A stretch of DNA of 31,263 nt from SLJN01 sp964505385 (GTDB lineage: Bacteria; Bacteroidota; Rhodothermia; Balneolales; Natronogracilivirgulaceae), in assembly GCA_964505385.1 (NCBI GenBank), contig CAZDIA010000034.1, positions 1-31,263 on the forward strand, written 5' to 3'. The notes under the pieces are model-generated. The model was not told where the DNA came from. It was given only the letters and a program-made list of their open reading frames with translations, and searched no databases. Shown piece after piece: positions 23,610 to 31,263 of this stretch. The position numbers were made by a program, and so were the translations under genes. Numbering within the stretch: position 1 is the first letter of the stretch; each line of letters starts with the position of its first letter.

Positions 23610-23749
23610 ATTTTAAGAAGTCAAGATGTTAAGAAAATAAGAGTAGTTTGGAGTAGCGACCGGGGTTTGGATGCCGGATTAAAATCTTAACTTCTTCACC
23701 TCTTCATCTCTTTACCTCTTTACATCTTCCCCACATTACCTCTTCAAAA
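23610..23749. repeat. Head-to-head degenerate octamer arrays with hairpin potential
   Basis: Minus strand, 23641 to 23610: CTTATTTT, CTTAACAT, CTTGACTT, CTTAAAAT. Plus strand, 23686 to 23749: CTTAACTT, CTTCACCT, CTTCATCT, CTTTACCT, CTTTACAT, CTTCCCCA, CATTACCT, CTTCAAAA. The period is exactly eight bases. The two arrays are separated by 44 bases and their inner parts (23616-23633 and 23678-23695) are complementary at 15 of 18 positions, so a long hairpin could form. The region follows the ABC ATPase gene and faces the end of a barrel gene. Confidence 0.7.
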
Positions 23750-23785
23750 AAATTGCTCCGGCTTGACAGAGACAGGAAGTTTTCA

Positions 23786-24481
23786 TTAAAACTGATATCC
23801 AACCGTAAGCATTAATCCGCGGTTAAAGGTGTCTCCCTCAGGAATTTCCGGCTCACCGTCAAAGTCTTCCTGATCAATCATAACCGGATCGGCATCAAAT
23901 ATTTCAGCCAGCCCGAGATTAAACCGCACATCAATGAGAATTGCCCCTCTTTGCAGATTCAGCAAACCGCCCAAACCGAAAGCTACCCCGTAATCAAGAG
24001 AATTAATATCATCACTTATATCCATGCTTGCGGTCACGGCATCACCGCCGAATCTGGTTTCCCGTGACTCCACTTCAGCATTGATATTGTAGCCGAGAAA
24101 AGGTCCGGCAAAGAATTGCGGCGAAAAGTTATGCTGCGTCTGAGCTGTTATAACTGCGGGCAAAAATACGTCGACGTAATCAAGTATGAAAGTTTGCTCA
24201 ATCTCCACGGGAATATCGAATACAATGTTTGATACATAGCCTTTTTGCAGAAATATTACTTCCGGCCGAAATGCCACATTATCATTGACATCAAACTGAT
24301 GAGAAATCCCAAAAGTTACCCCAGTTTTGCTTTCTGCATTTAAATCATCCGGGATATCCCCGCCGATAATTGAAAAATTGACTCCCCCTTTGATACCGGT
24401 TTGAGCGTGCGACTCAATAGTGCCTGCTAAAAGCGCAGTCGCAGAAAGAAATGTGATCAACAATACTTTAAAATTCAGCAT
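23786..24481 (-). CDS. PorT-family outer-membrane beta-barrel protein
   Basis: A 231-residue protein with a signal peptide ending near HAQ at residue 27. The mature part begins TGIKGGVNFSIIGGD and shows barrel-type alternation, with VAFRPEVIFLQKGY and LDYGVAFGLGGLLNLQRG blocks. It ends GYQF, an aromatic C-terminus typical of barrel proteins. This is the outer_membrane_beta-barrel_2/PorT-like pattern common in Bacteroidota; a role in type IX secretion cannot be claimed from sequence. It begins with ATG and seems to be a single-gene unit. A 6-bp palindrome is found 54-71 bases upstream. The mature protein is acidic, with few lysines and many aspartates. Confidence 0.82.
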   Translation of the reverse strand: MLNFKVLLITFLSATALLAGTIESHAQTGIKGGVNFSIIGGDIPDDLNAESKTGVTFGISHQFDVNDNVAFRPEVIFLQKGYVSNIVFDIPVEIEQTFILDYVDVFLPAVITAQTQHNFSPQFFAGPFLGYNINAEVESRETRFGGDAVTASMDISDDINSLDYGVAFGLGGLLNLQRGAILIDVRFNLGLAEIFDADPVMIDQEDFDGEPEIPEGDTFNRGLMLTVGYQF

Positions 24482-24534
24482 AAAAAAGTTTAAATGGGTA
24501 TTTATTAATACTTTGCGATGTATAGCATTAAGTT

Positions 24535-24552
24535 ACAAGTTTATACACTTGT
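24535..24552. promoter_or_regulatory. Palindrome ACAAGT-N6-ACTTGT upstream of the PorT-like gene
   Basis: Perfect 6-bp inverted arms at 24535-24540 and 24547-24552, 54 bases upstream of the start codon on the minus strand. The position is right for a dimeric regulator near a promoter. No other copy was noticed in the window. Confidence 0.35.
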
Positions 24553-24593
24553 CTGCCGAGACGATTTTTATCAGGATTTTCCCGTTGGAGCAT

Positions 24594-25409
24594 TTATCCG
24601 TTACTCAGATTTGATTTCTTAAAATGATCTTTAATCTGCTTCAATAAAAATTCCTGCACACCTTTGTTACCCGCAATCAGTCGTTTTCCAAATAGCCAGT
24701 TATCCTTGCCTAACCAGTCACTAACCTTGCCGCCCGCCTCCTGAACTATAAGCGAACCGGCTGCGACATCCCATGGTGACAATCCGTATTCATAAAATCC
24801 CTCGCACCTGCCGGATGCTACGCAACACAGATCATATGCTGCTGAGCCGGGCCGGCGCATTCCCTGAACTTTTTGCAGAAGTTCTTTGAGCAGCTCGATA
24901 TAATCTTCCAGTAATTCCATATTACTGTATGGAAATCCGGTTGTAATCAATGCCCGGTTATGATTGTTTTCCGGCGATACTTTAATTGACTCGTTATTGA
25001 GCCAGGCCCCTTTGCCATGTTCCGCCGTAAATTCTTCACGGGAATTAACTTCTATGATCACAGCGCATGTGGCTTCTTTGTTTTCATAAAGCGCGATCGA
25101 AACGCAATACACCGGGAATCCATGCGCAAAATTAGTAGTTCCGTCAATCGGATCGATTATCCAGGTGCGTTCATCTGTAAGCTGGTGTTCACCTGAAGTT
25201 TCTTCGGCAAGAAACTGATCTCCGGGAAATTCCTCTTTAATGGTGTTAATAATTACTTTTTCAGCCTGCACATCCGCTTCGGTTACAATATCATTACGAC
25301 CTTTAAAGCGAACATCAAGAGTGTGGTGACTGGTCGCTTTATCCCTGATTAACTCTGCCGCATTTCGTGCCGCATGTAGCGCGGTTTCCAGATTTTTAGA
25401 AGTATTCAA
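24594..25409 (-). CDS. suhB: Inositol monophosphatase family protein
   Basis: A magnesium-dependent phosphatase of the inositol monophosphatase fold, 271 residues. The metal-binding motifs are present: Glu69/Glu70 in LAEETSGE, Asp86-Pro-Ile-Asp89-Gly-Thr-Thr in WIIDPIDGTTNF, and the C-terminal SPWDVAAGSLIVQEAGG. The substrate may be inositol 1-phosphate, a related sugar phosphate, or 3'-phosphoadenosine compounds; the symbol suhB is by family only. The frame has no ATG before the first motif and an in-frame stop lies at 25416-25418, so the TTG at 25407-25409 is the most likely start. It follows dnaG by 140 bases on the same strand. Confidence 0.9.
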   Translation of the reverse strand: MNTSKNLETALHAARNAAELIRDKATSHHTLDVRFKGRNDIVTEADVQAEKVIINTIKEEFPGDQFLAEETSGEHQLTDERTWIIDPIDGTTNFAHGFPVYCVSIALYENKEATCAVIIEVNSREEFTAEHGKGAWLNNESIKVSPENNHNRALITTGFPYSNMELLEDYIELLKELLQKVQGMRRPGSAAYDLCCVASGRCEGFYEYGLSPWDVAAGSLIVQEAGGKVSDWLGKDNWLFGKRLIAGNKGVQEFLLKQIKDHFKKSNLSNG

Positions 25410-25549
25410 CGATGTTTAATAATTTAGTGGATTATAGGGGTACTGAAGATATGGGTTTTTCAAAGTGTTACCAATCATACCGCATTTAACGAAGTATGCT
25501 GCTTTTCAGTCCGATTATTCTTCAACTGTTATGACAAATCAAACAGAAG

Positions 25550-27487
25550 TTAATCTTTCCCTGGTGTGTAATCGTTTGATTTTTTTCGTGAAGGACGTGG
25601 GAACAAATCATCAAGTCTGGCGCTTTGAAACCGACTGAACTCCTGAGTGATTTTGATCAAAATGCGGCTGGCCTTTTCCCTTTTCTCGCCTTCCGATTGA
25701 GCCCAAATTTCACTGTAATGATTTTTCATTCTCTCCAGATAGGTGAGCTTTATAGCCTTCAGTGCTCCCTGCGCACTTCGGTATTCATCTTCATCGCGGT
25801 GAATCACCTTTCCTCTTTTGATATGCCCCCGCTCCGAAAGAGTATGGCGCTCGACAGCGATATCGCCAATAAGTTGCGGGTAGGGGTGCTCTCTCTCAGC
25901 ATATGCATCGAAAGAGATTACCTCATCCTGCTTATAGCGCTCGATTATATCAGCAAAGAAATTACGCATCAACTCATTTTCAAAATGATCTTCATTTATT
26001 TGTGATCCGATATATTCCACCATCTCCCTTCCGTATTGGAGCATCAAGCGGATCACCTCTTTCTCATTTTGCGGAATTTTTTCCTGAGTGCTTACCGTTT
26101 TTTTTGCAGATGGAGCTTCAGCCTGCTCTTTTTGCTCTTTGTTTTCGGGCTGACGCCGGGAAGTGGAAGCCTGCTTTCTCACCTGTTTTCGGATCATGCT
26201 CAACTCTTCATCCAACACACGCTCTGTAAGCCCGGATAAATTGCTAAGATGCTGAAGATAACTCATCGCTGTGACTTTATCAGGTATATAGGCAATGCTG
26301 GTAAGCATTCGTGAGACGTGCGTCTTCCTGCCGATCGGATCAGCCCACTCCCCCGTTTGTTCAGCGCTCCGGATCATATAAGTAATGAAATCCCTGGCAT
26401 GTTCCCTTTTATATTGCTCAAAACCTTCTTTTCCGAACTGTTTTACAAATGAGTCGGGATCCTGACCTTCCGGGAGCCCCATCAGCTTAACACCCAGGCC
26501 GGCAGACAGGGCGATGTCAATGCCGCGGATCATTGCAGCCTGGCCGGCACTGTCGGAATCATAGATCATGGTAAGCTGTTCGCCGTAGCGTTTCAGAATA
26601 TGCATCTGTTGGCGGGTGATTGATGTCCCGCTGGTGGAAATCACATTTTCTACACCACTTTGATGCATGGTGAGCACATCGGTATAACCTTCCACAAGTA
26701 TGGCTTCACCCGTTTTCCGGATCTCATTTTTTGCCTTATGCAGCCCGTAAAGCACTTCACTCTTATCGTAAACCGGAGTTTGCGGGGAGTTTATATACTT
26801 TGGCTGGTTTTTATCATCCTTTAAAATCCGGCCGCCAAAGGCGATTACTTTTCCCGTAGGATTAAAAATCGGGAACATCACCCGCCCGCGAAATGCATCA
26901 TACCAGGATTGATCATCCCGTCCTTTTTTGATCAGGCCCGCCTCATACAAATAAGTTTCATTGATCCCGGCGTCTGATGCCGCTTTTCTTAAAGCGTTGT
27001 ACGAATCCGGAGCGTAGCCAAGACCGTAGCGACGAATAGTAGCTCGCTTAAAACCGCGCTCCTCAAGATACTGCAATGCCGGCCGGCCTTCATCAGTTTC
27101 TGTAAGCTGGCTATGAAACCAGGTTCCGGCAAAACGCAGTGCGTGATATACCCCTTCCTTAAGCTTATATCCCTCTTCAGCATCCGGCTCTGAAGACTCA
27201 TCGGGCAGATCAATTCGATATCGCTCGGCAAGCGTGCGCATTGCTTCGGTGAACCCGACACCTTCCATTTCCATTATAAAATTATAGACGTCACCGCCCG
27301 CACCGCATCCGAAACATTTATAAATCCTAAGCTGAGGATTCACATGAAATGAAGGTGTCTTCTCATTATGAAACGGACACAACCCCATATAACCGCTGCC
27401 GGATCGCTTCAATTTTACATAATCGTTTACGATATCGACGATATCGGCTATATCACGGATTTCCTCTTTTTTATGATCAGGGATCAT
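25550..27487 (-). CDS. dnaG: DNA primase
   Basis: Primase makes the RNA primers for DNA replication. The 645 residues show the standard order. The CHC2 zinc domain has Cys37, His40, Cys58 and Cys61. The catalytic core with the Toprim fold includes Glu266 in ILVEGYTDVL and the Asp310/Asp312 pair in YDSDSAG. The C-terminal part (about 430-645) should bind DnaB helicase and is poorly conserved, with a Gln/Lys/Glu-rich linker near 440-475. The start MIPDHKKEEIRDIADIVDIVNDYV is typical. No rpoD or rpsU neighbour is seen, so the classic macromolecular-synthesis operon is not kept here. Confidence 0.98.
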   Translation of the reverse strand: MIPDHKKEEIRDIADIVDIVNDYVKLKRSGSGYMGLCPFHNEKTPSFHVNPQLRIYKCFGCGAGGDVYNFIMEMEGVGFTEAMRTLAERYRIDLPDESSEPDAEEGYKLKEGVYHALRFAGTWFHSQLTETDEGRPALQYLEERGFKRATIRRYGLGYAPDSYNALRKAASDAGINETYLYEAGLIKKGRDDQSWYDAFRGRVMFPIFNPTGKVIAFGGRILKDDKNQPKYINSPQTPVYDKSEVLYGLHKAKNEIRKTGEAILVEGYTDVLTMHQSGVENVISTSGTSITRQQMHILKRYGEQLTMIYDSDSAGQAAMIRGIDIALSAGLGVKLMGLPEGQDPDSFVKQFGKEGFEQYKREHARDFITYMIRSAEQTGEWADPIGRKTHVSRMLTSIAYIPDKVTAMSYLQHLSNLSGLTERVLDEELSMIRKQVRKQASTSRRQPENKEQKEQAEAPSAKKTVSTQEKIPQNEKEVIRLMLQYGREMVEYIGSQINEDHFENELMRNFFADIIERYKQDEVISFDAYAEREHPYPQLIGDIAVERHTLSERGHIKRGKVIHRDEDEYRSAQGALKAIKLTYLERMKNHYSEIWAQSEGEKREKASRILIKITQEFSRFQSARLDDLFPRPSRKKSNDYTPGKD

Positions 27488-27555
27488 TCGGCGGAACAGA
27501 CTATTGGTGGATCACGCTAACAGAATCTTACATTTCCGGATTTAATCGCCGGCAT

Positions 27556-27580
27556 TTCAGGATAAATTTTTAATCCTGAA
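27556..27580. other. Stem-loop between dnaG and the thioredoxin-like gene
   Basis: TTCAGGAT (27556-27563) and ATCCTGAA (27573-27580) form a perfect 8-bp stem with a 9-base AT-rich loop. On the minus strand it follows the thioredoxin-like gene by about 12 bases. No T-run follows, so it is an incomplete terminator or an mRNA-stabilising hairpin. Confidence 0.45.
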
Positions 27581-27592
27581 GCAAAAAAACAA

Positions 27593-28000
27593 TCACTCAG
27601 ATAATTCTTCTTTCAAAAGTTCTTCAATTTCTTCGTAGGAATGATCATCATCCAGTTCATGGATAACTTCACGGTTCGGTGCATCCACAATCAGAAAGGT
27701 GCCGGTTTCGGCTTCGTATTCTTCTAAAATATCTTCCAGCCCCATAAGCTCGGCGAATTCCTCAGCTTGAATCTGAGTAATTTCATCAGACATATCGAAT
27801 CTTGTGAAGTACACACTCTGTTGATGCCATTTCTCTCGTAGCTCTTCATAAAGCTCATCCATCTGCTCAGAATCCTCACACCAATCGGCGTAAACCAGAA
27901 TTGCTACCAGTTCTGTGGGTGATTTTTCAGCCTTTGCAACAAAGGCGAGGATAAACGGGATGAATACTGCTATAAAAATGAATTTAATTTTAGACATCAT
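27593..28000 (-). CDS. Secreted thioredoxin-fold protein lacking the CxxC pair
   Basis: A 135-residue protein with a signal peptide (about 1-24, hydrophobic core FIFIAVFIPFILAF). The thioredoxin-like part begins at VAILVYADWCEDS. Here the normal CxxC is Cys41-Glu-Asp-Ser44 and no second cysteine exists. The site where thioredoxins carry the cis-proline (IPT) reads GTFLIVD, so that residue is also missing. The remaining fold (SVYFTRFDMSDE, then NREVIHEL) matches thioredoxin in order. It is very acidic. It probably is not a disulphide reductase; it may bind or act as a chaperone-like partner. ATGs at 28000 and 27997 are both possible starts. A GAGGTA sequence sits just upstream. Confidence 0.75.
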   Translation of the reverse strand: MMSKIKFIFIAVFIPFILAFVAKAEKSPTELVAILVYADWCEDSEQMDELYEELREKWHQQSVYFTRFDMSDEITQIQAEEFAELMGLEDILEEYEAETGTFLIVDAPNREVIHELDDDHSYEEIEELLKEELSE

Positions 28001-28029
28001 TACCTCTGTTTGTTTGGTTTATGTTTTGC

Positions 28030-28060
28030 CAAACGAAGAAACCCGACATTCATTTGCAAA
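28030..28060 (-). promoter_or_regulatory. Bacteroidota-type promoter for the thioredoxin-like gene
   Basis: On the minus strand, TTTG (28057-28060), a 19-base spacer and TTCGTTTG (28030-28037). The latter differs from TAnnTTTG only in the A. The start codon is 30 bases downstream of it. Confidence 0.4.
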
Positions 28061-28095
28061 ACTCTGAATTAATGCCCTGGCAATTAAATAGTGTC

Positions 28096-30330
28096 TTAAA
28101 TATTTATTTTTGAGGGTAACAGCTTCTCATATAAAGTTTTAAGCTCACTAACATCCATTTTCTCCTCTTCTATGATCAGTTGATCTCCACCGGTTTGCCC
28201 AAGCCTGTAAGCCGGGATATTCGCTTGTTGCGTTGCATCAATCAAACTGTTTCGATGATTGGGATTTACCGCAACAACCACTCCGGATTGCGCCTCACCA
28301 AACCAGAGGGATTGCATTGTGTCGGCGGGAATTTCATCCAGAGTTACATTAGCACCGATTTCTCCGAATATTGCCATTTCGGCAATTGCGACGGCCAAAC
28401 CACCGTCGGAAACATCGTGTGCTGCGGCTATGTATCCCTGCTGAATCAAATCGAGTAACGTCGCTTGAAGTTTTACCTCGAAATCAAGATCAAGATCGGG
28501 GGCATCACCTGAAGTGGTATCGTGAATGTGGCTTAAATATTCCGAGCCACCGATTCCATTTCGATCTGCTCCAAGATACCAGATATCATCTCCGGATAGC
28601 TTAAAACCTGCAGTGGTCAGATCTCTTTGGTAATTTTCAATCCAACCAAGCATTCCCACTACCGGTGTGGGGAATACTGCCGCTCGCGGGTTTTCATTAT
28701 AAAAACTCACATTACCTCCGGTTACAGGCGTATTCAGTTTTCGGCAGGCATCACCCATGCCACCTACAGCTTCCTTGAAGACCCAGTAGACCTCCGGCTT
28801 ATAAGGGTTGCCGAAATTCAGGCAATTGGTAATCGCCACCGGTTTGGCACCCGAACAAACAACATTACGCGCGGACTCTGCAACGGCAATCTGACCACCC
28901 TTGCGCGGATTCAGGTATACATACCGGCCATTGCAATCGGTCTTCATCGATAGTGCTTTATTCGTCCCTTTTATACGTACGACTCCGGCATCTGTCGGCC
29001 CGGGTCCCGCTATAGTATTGGTGCGAACCATATGATCATACTGCTCGAACACCCACCGCCGTGATGCGATATTCGGGGATTGAAGCAATTCTTTAAGAAC
29101 TTCAGCATAGCTATCAGGTTCCGGCACTGATGATTCATCAAATGAAGAGGTCTCCTTAAGATATTCAGGCTTTTGGGTTTCACGATCATACTGCGGGGCG
29201 CCACCTCCTAAAACCAGGCTGTCAGCCGGCATATCCGCTTTCACTTCGCCGTTTTGTGAGTACACCACTCTGCCGTTATCGGTCACCTCACCAATAACCA
29301 CCGCGTTCAAATCCCACTTTTCATACACATCGATTACATCCTGCTCACGACCTTTTTCGGCAACCACCAACATACGCTCCTGACTTTCGGAAAGCAGCAA
29401 CTCATAAGCAGTCATACCCTCTTCACGCATTGGTACTTTATCCAGGTTGATATTCATACCCGTGCCGGATTTTGCACTCATCTCCGAAGAAGAGCAGCTT
29501 ATTCCAGCAGCACCCATATCCTGCATTCCTGTGATAGCGCCGGTTTTCAGCGCTTCCAGGGACGCTTCAAGGAGAAGTTTTTCAGTGAAAGGATCACCAA
29601 CCTGAACACTCGGCCGCTTAGCTTCACTTTCTTCACTGATCTCTTCAGATGCAAACGTCGCACCATGAATACCATCACGGCCGGTGCTTGAGCCGACTAT
29701 CAATACCGGGTTGCCTACTCCCTCGGCTGCTGCAGATACGGTTTCTCCTGCTTTTACAATGCCTACACTCATAGCATTTACAAGCGGGTTGCCTTCATAG
29801 CTTTTATCAAAATAAATCTCACCGCCCACAGTCGGCACGCCAAAGGAGTTCCCGTAGTCTGCGATGCCGCGGACTACACCATCAAGCAGATAGCGAACCC
29901 GCGGCTCCTGCATTGATCCAAAGCGCAATGAGTTTAGTGCCGCAATCGGCCGGGCGCCCATAGTAAAAATATCGCGGTGAATCCCGCCGACTCCCGTCGC
30001 CGCTCCCTGATACGGTTCCACCGCCGAAGGATGATTATGACTTTCAATTTTAAAGGCGCATGCCAGTCCGTCCCCGATATCAACCAACCCCGCATTCTCT
30101 TCACCGGCTCCAACCAATAACTGATCACCGGTATTTGGCAGGGTCTTTATCACTTTGATGGAGTTTTTGTACGAGCAGTGCTCACTCCACATCACCGAAT
30201 AAACACCAAGTTCGGTAAACGTGGGCGTACGGCCTAAAAACTCTTTGATTTTTTCAAATTCATCAGCGGTTAGTCCATGCTCGCGGGCAAGTTCTAATGT
30301 TACCTCGGGTTCGCGGGTTTTGATAGTCAT
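28096..30330 (-). CDS. purL: Phosphoribosylformylglycinamidine synthase, small-type subunit PurL
   Basis: PurL catalyses the ATP-dependent amidation of FGAR to FGAM, step four of purine synthesis. At 744 residues it is the small form found in Bacillus-type systems, which needs separate PurQ (glutaminase) and PurS subunits; neither is in this window. Visible conserved blocks are VYSVMWSEHCSYKNS near 45, the FKIESHNHPSAVEPYQGAATGVGGI region near 90-115, GMQDMGAAGISCSSSEM near 265-282 and AAHDVSDGGLAVAIAEMA in the second half. These are the two AIRS-like halves in tandem. The HAD gene stop overlaps its start by four bases, so it is translated with that upstream gene from the promoter at 31085-31115. 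Confidence 0.97.
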   Translation of the reverse strand: MTIKTREPEVTLELAREHGLTADEFEKIKEFLGRTPTFTELGVYSVMWSEHCSYKNSIKVIKTLPNTGDQLLVGAGEENAGLVDIGDGLACAFKIESHNHPSAVEPYQGAATGVGGIHRDIFTMGARPIAALNSLRFGSMQEPRVRYLLDGVVRGIADYGNSFGVPTVGGEIYFDKSYEGNPLVNAMSVGIVKAGETVSAAAEGVGNPVLIVGSSTGRDGIHGATFASEEISEESEAKRPSVQVGDPFTEKLLLEASLEALKTGAITGMQDMGAAGISCSSSEMSAKSGTGMNINLDKVPMREEGMTAYELLLSESQERMLVVAEKGREQDVIDVYEKWDLNAVVIGEVTDNGRVVYSQNGEVKADMPADSLVLGGGAPQYDRETQKPEYLKETSSFDESSVPEPDSYAEVLKELLQSPNIASRRWVFEQYDHMVRTNTIAGPGPTDAGVVRIKGTNKALSMKTDCNGRYVYLNPRKGGQIAVAESARNVVCSGAKPVAITNCLNFGNPYKPEVYWVFKEAVGGMGDACRKLNTPVTGGNVSFYNENPRAAVFPTPVVGMLGWIENYQRDLTTAGFKLSGDDIWYLGADRNGIGGSEYLSHIHDTTSGDAPDLDLDFEVKLQATLLDLIQQGYIAAAHDVSDGGLAVAIAEMAIFGEIGANVTLDEIPADTMQSLWFGEAQSGVVVAVNPNHRNSLIDATQQANIPAYRLGQTGGDQLIIEEEKMDVSELKTLYEKLLPSKINI

Positions 30331-31052
30331 GAATGAGAAATATTATTTTGTAAAAGGCGTGAAAATTTACTGAAATCATCAAAAACAATGTCTGCTTTGC
30401 CATTCTGGCTAATCTGTTGTCCGTTGATATACCAAGCCGTTTTCACACCGGCAGCATCTCCGCCCTGAATATCGGATTCATAAGAATCACCAACATGCAG
30501 AACTTCAAACGGTTCGACTCCGGCTTTTTCAATAGCATATTCAAAAATGCGGGGATTTGGTTTAAGGTAGCCCACCTCTTCTGAAACAATTGTTTGGGCA
30601 CCGTCTTCTAACAAACCAAACTTCTCGAGCTTTTTATATTGGGTTTCCACAAAACCGTTGGTGATAATCCCCACCGGAAGTTTTTGTTTAGCCATCCGGT
30701 AAGCGTTTTCAGCTCCTTCTATCCAATCCCAGGATTGCTCGTAGTAGCGCATGTAAACCTCATTGACTTCCTTATAATGAGATTTATCAATGCCGAATGC
30801 CTCCAGCGTCTCTGCTATGCGCCGGTATTTAAGCTCTTCTTTGGTAATTTTTCCATGATTATATAATCCCCACAACTCTTGATTATGCTCATAGTAAGCA
30901 GACTGAAACTCACTCAGAGGGATATGCTGCAAGTAGGAAAGATGCTGCAACGTTTTTTCAAGGGCAGTTTTCTGGGCAGATTTATGATCCAATAACGTAT
31001 CGTCCAGATCGAAATAAATGAATTTTATAGTTGATAAATCGTAATGAGTCAT
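30327..31052 (-). CDS. HAD-family phosphatase, YjjG-like pyrimidine nucleotidase
   Basis: A 241-residue haloacid-dehalogenase hydrolase of the YjjG type. Asp15 and Asp17 are in FDLDDTLL (motif I), TNG is at 131-133 (motif II), Lys164 is in GYLKPNPRIF (motif III), and GDSYESD at 188-194 is motif IV. The helical cap lies between about 20 and 115. YjjG hydrolyses nucleoside monophosphates, including non-canonical pyrimidine ones; that activity is likely but not certain here because HAD specificity is hard to read. It is the first gene of a two-gene unit with purL (four-base overlap). Its own start is ATG with a good promoter upstream. Confidence 0.88.
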   Translation of the reverse strand: MTHYDLSTIKFIYFDLDDTLLDHKSAQKTALEKTLQHLSYLQHIPLSEFQSAYYEHNQELWGLYNHGKITKEELKYRRIAETLEAFGIDKSHYKEVNEVYMRYYEQSWDWIEGAENAYRMAKQKLPVGIITNGFVETQYKKLEKFGLLEDGAQTIVSEEVGYLKPNPRIFEYAIEKAGVEPFEVLHVGDSYESDIQGGDAAGVKTAWYINGQQISQNGKADIVFDDFSKFSRLLQNNISHS

Positions 31053-31084
31053 ATGTCGAAATAGTTCTGTGCAATTAGAAGAAT

Positions 31085-31115
31085 CAAAGATACGCTGCTC
31101 GATGCTCAGTCCAAA
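31085..31115 (-). promoter_or_regulatory. Bacteroidota-type promoter for the HAD-purL unit
   Basis: On the minus strand, TTTG (31112-31115), a 19-base spacer and TATCTTTG (31085-31092), a perfect match to TAnnTTTG at the standard distance. The HAD start codon is 33 bases downstream of the -7 element. This is the best promoter in the window. Confidence 0.7.
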
Positions 31116-31213
31116 GTTTTTGGGCTTTATAATTTCAATTCCGGTATTCTTTGGCAGAATAGTGTTTTTTCTGAATGCCCTGTTTCGTAAAAATTTTTAA
31201 TAAGTAAACACAG

Positions 31214-31263
31214 TAGTGTCCGGTTAAATGTCAAAGAGTCCCAACTGGTTAGCTTGAGAGGCT
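31214..31263 (-). mobile_element. Probable end of an insertion sequence with transposase C-terminus (partial)
   Basis: On the minus strand a frame entering from the right edge reads ASQANQLGLFDI and stops at 31224-31226. A C-terminus of NQLxLFD type is common among IS4-like DDE transposases. The stop lies inside TAGTGTCCGGTTAA (31214-31227), which resembles terminal inverted repeats of such elements. Only 13 codons are visible, so family and intactness are uncertain. Confidence 0.4.

Noticed and set aside
23686..23749. Possible CRISPR array
   Set aside because: The repeating unit is only 8 bases, there are no unique spacers and no cas genes nearby.

Overview
The window looks like a chromosomal segment of a Gram-negative Bacteroidota/Rhodothermota-type bacterium, most likely of the Balneolales group. 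The evidence is indirect. Gene content is housekeeping plus PorT-like and other outer-membrane barrels and a DUF5916 barrel. Shine-Dalgarno sequences are mostly missing. Several upstream regions carry a TTTG, 19-20 bases, TAnnTTTG-like promoter. No 16S or tRNA gene is visible to settle the assignment.

Layout. 1-653: 5' part of a glutamine-dependent NAD synthetase (minus, runs off the window). 851-5090: GNAT acetyltransferase (plus), then a minus cluster of Nudix hydrolase/CTP synthase, glycerophosphodiester phosphodiesterase and two small membrane proteins. 5150-6598: RNA 2'-O-methyltransferase convergent with a sensorless, degenerate histidine kinase. 6814-9195: a large CBM9-like/DUF5916 outer-membrane protein flanked by odd intergenic sequence. 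9483-12365: small membrane protein, single-domain response regulator, exonuclease VII large subunit and an outer-membrane barrel, all plus strand. 12404-19501: six minus-strand genes that read as one operon: thymidine/pyrimidine-nucleoside phosphorylase, PspA/IM30, a membrane-anchored coiled-coil protein, enoyl-CoA hydratase, CorC/HlyC family protein and a tandem AAA+ ATPase. 19859-23584: a single-pass membrane protein, then pdxB coupled to a two-gene ABC transporter. 23786-31052 (minus): PorT-like barrel, inositol monophosphatase family protein, DNA primase, a thioredoxin-like protein without a CxxC pair, and purL coupled to a YjjG-like HAD phosphatase. The last 50 bases look like the end of an insertion sequence.

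The most interesting signals are two. First, PspA, a bacterial ESCRT-III-superfamily protein, lies in the same apparent operon as a tandem AAA+ ATPase with a dead first ATPase domain and as a membrane-tethered coiled-coil protein. This resembles a membrane-remodelling filament with its own disassembly motor. Second, degenerate 8-base-period arrays (consensus about CTTYACCT) occur in two intergenic regions; at one of them a minus-strand array and a plus-strand array face each other and can form a hairpin. Most of the rest is ordinary metabolism: nucleotide synthesis and salvage (pyrG, purL, deoA), cofactors (nadE, pdxB) and DNA replication/repair (dnaG, xseA).
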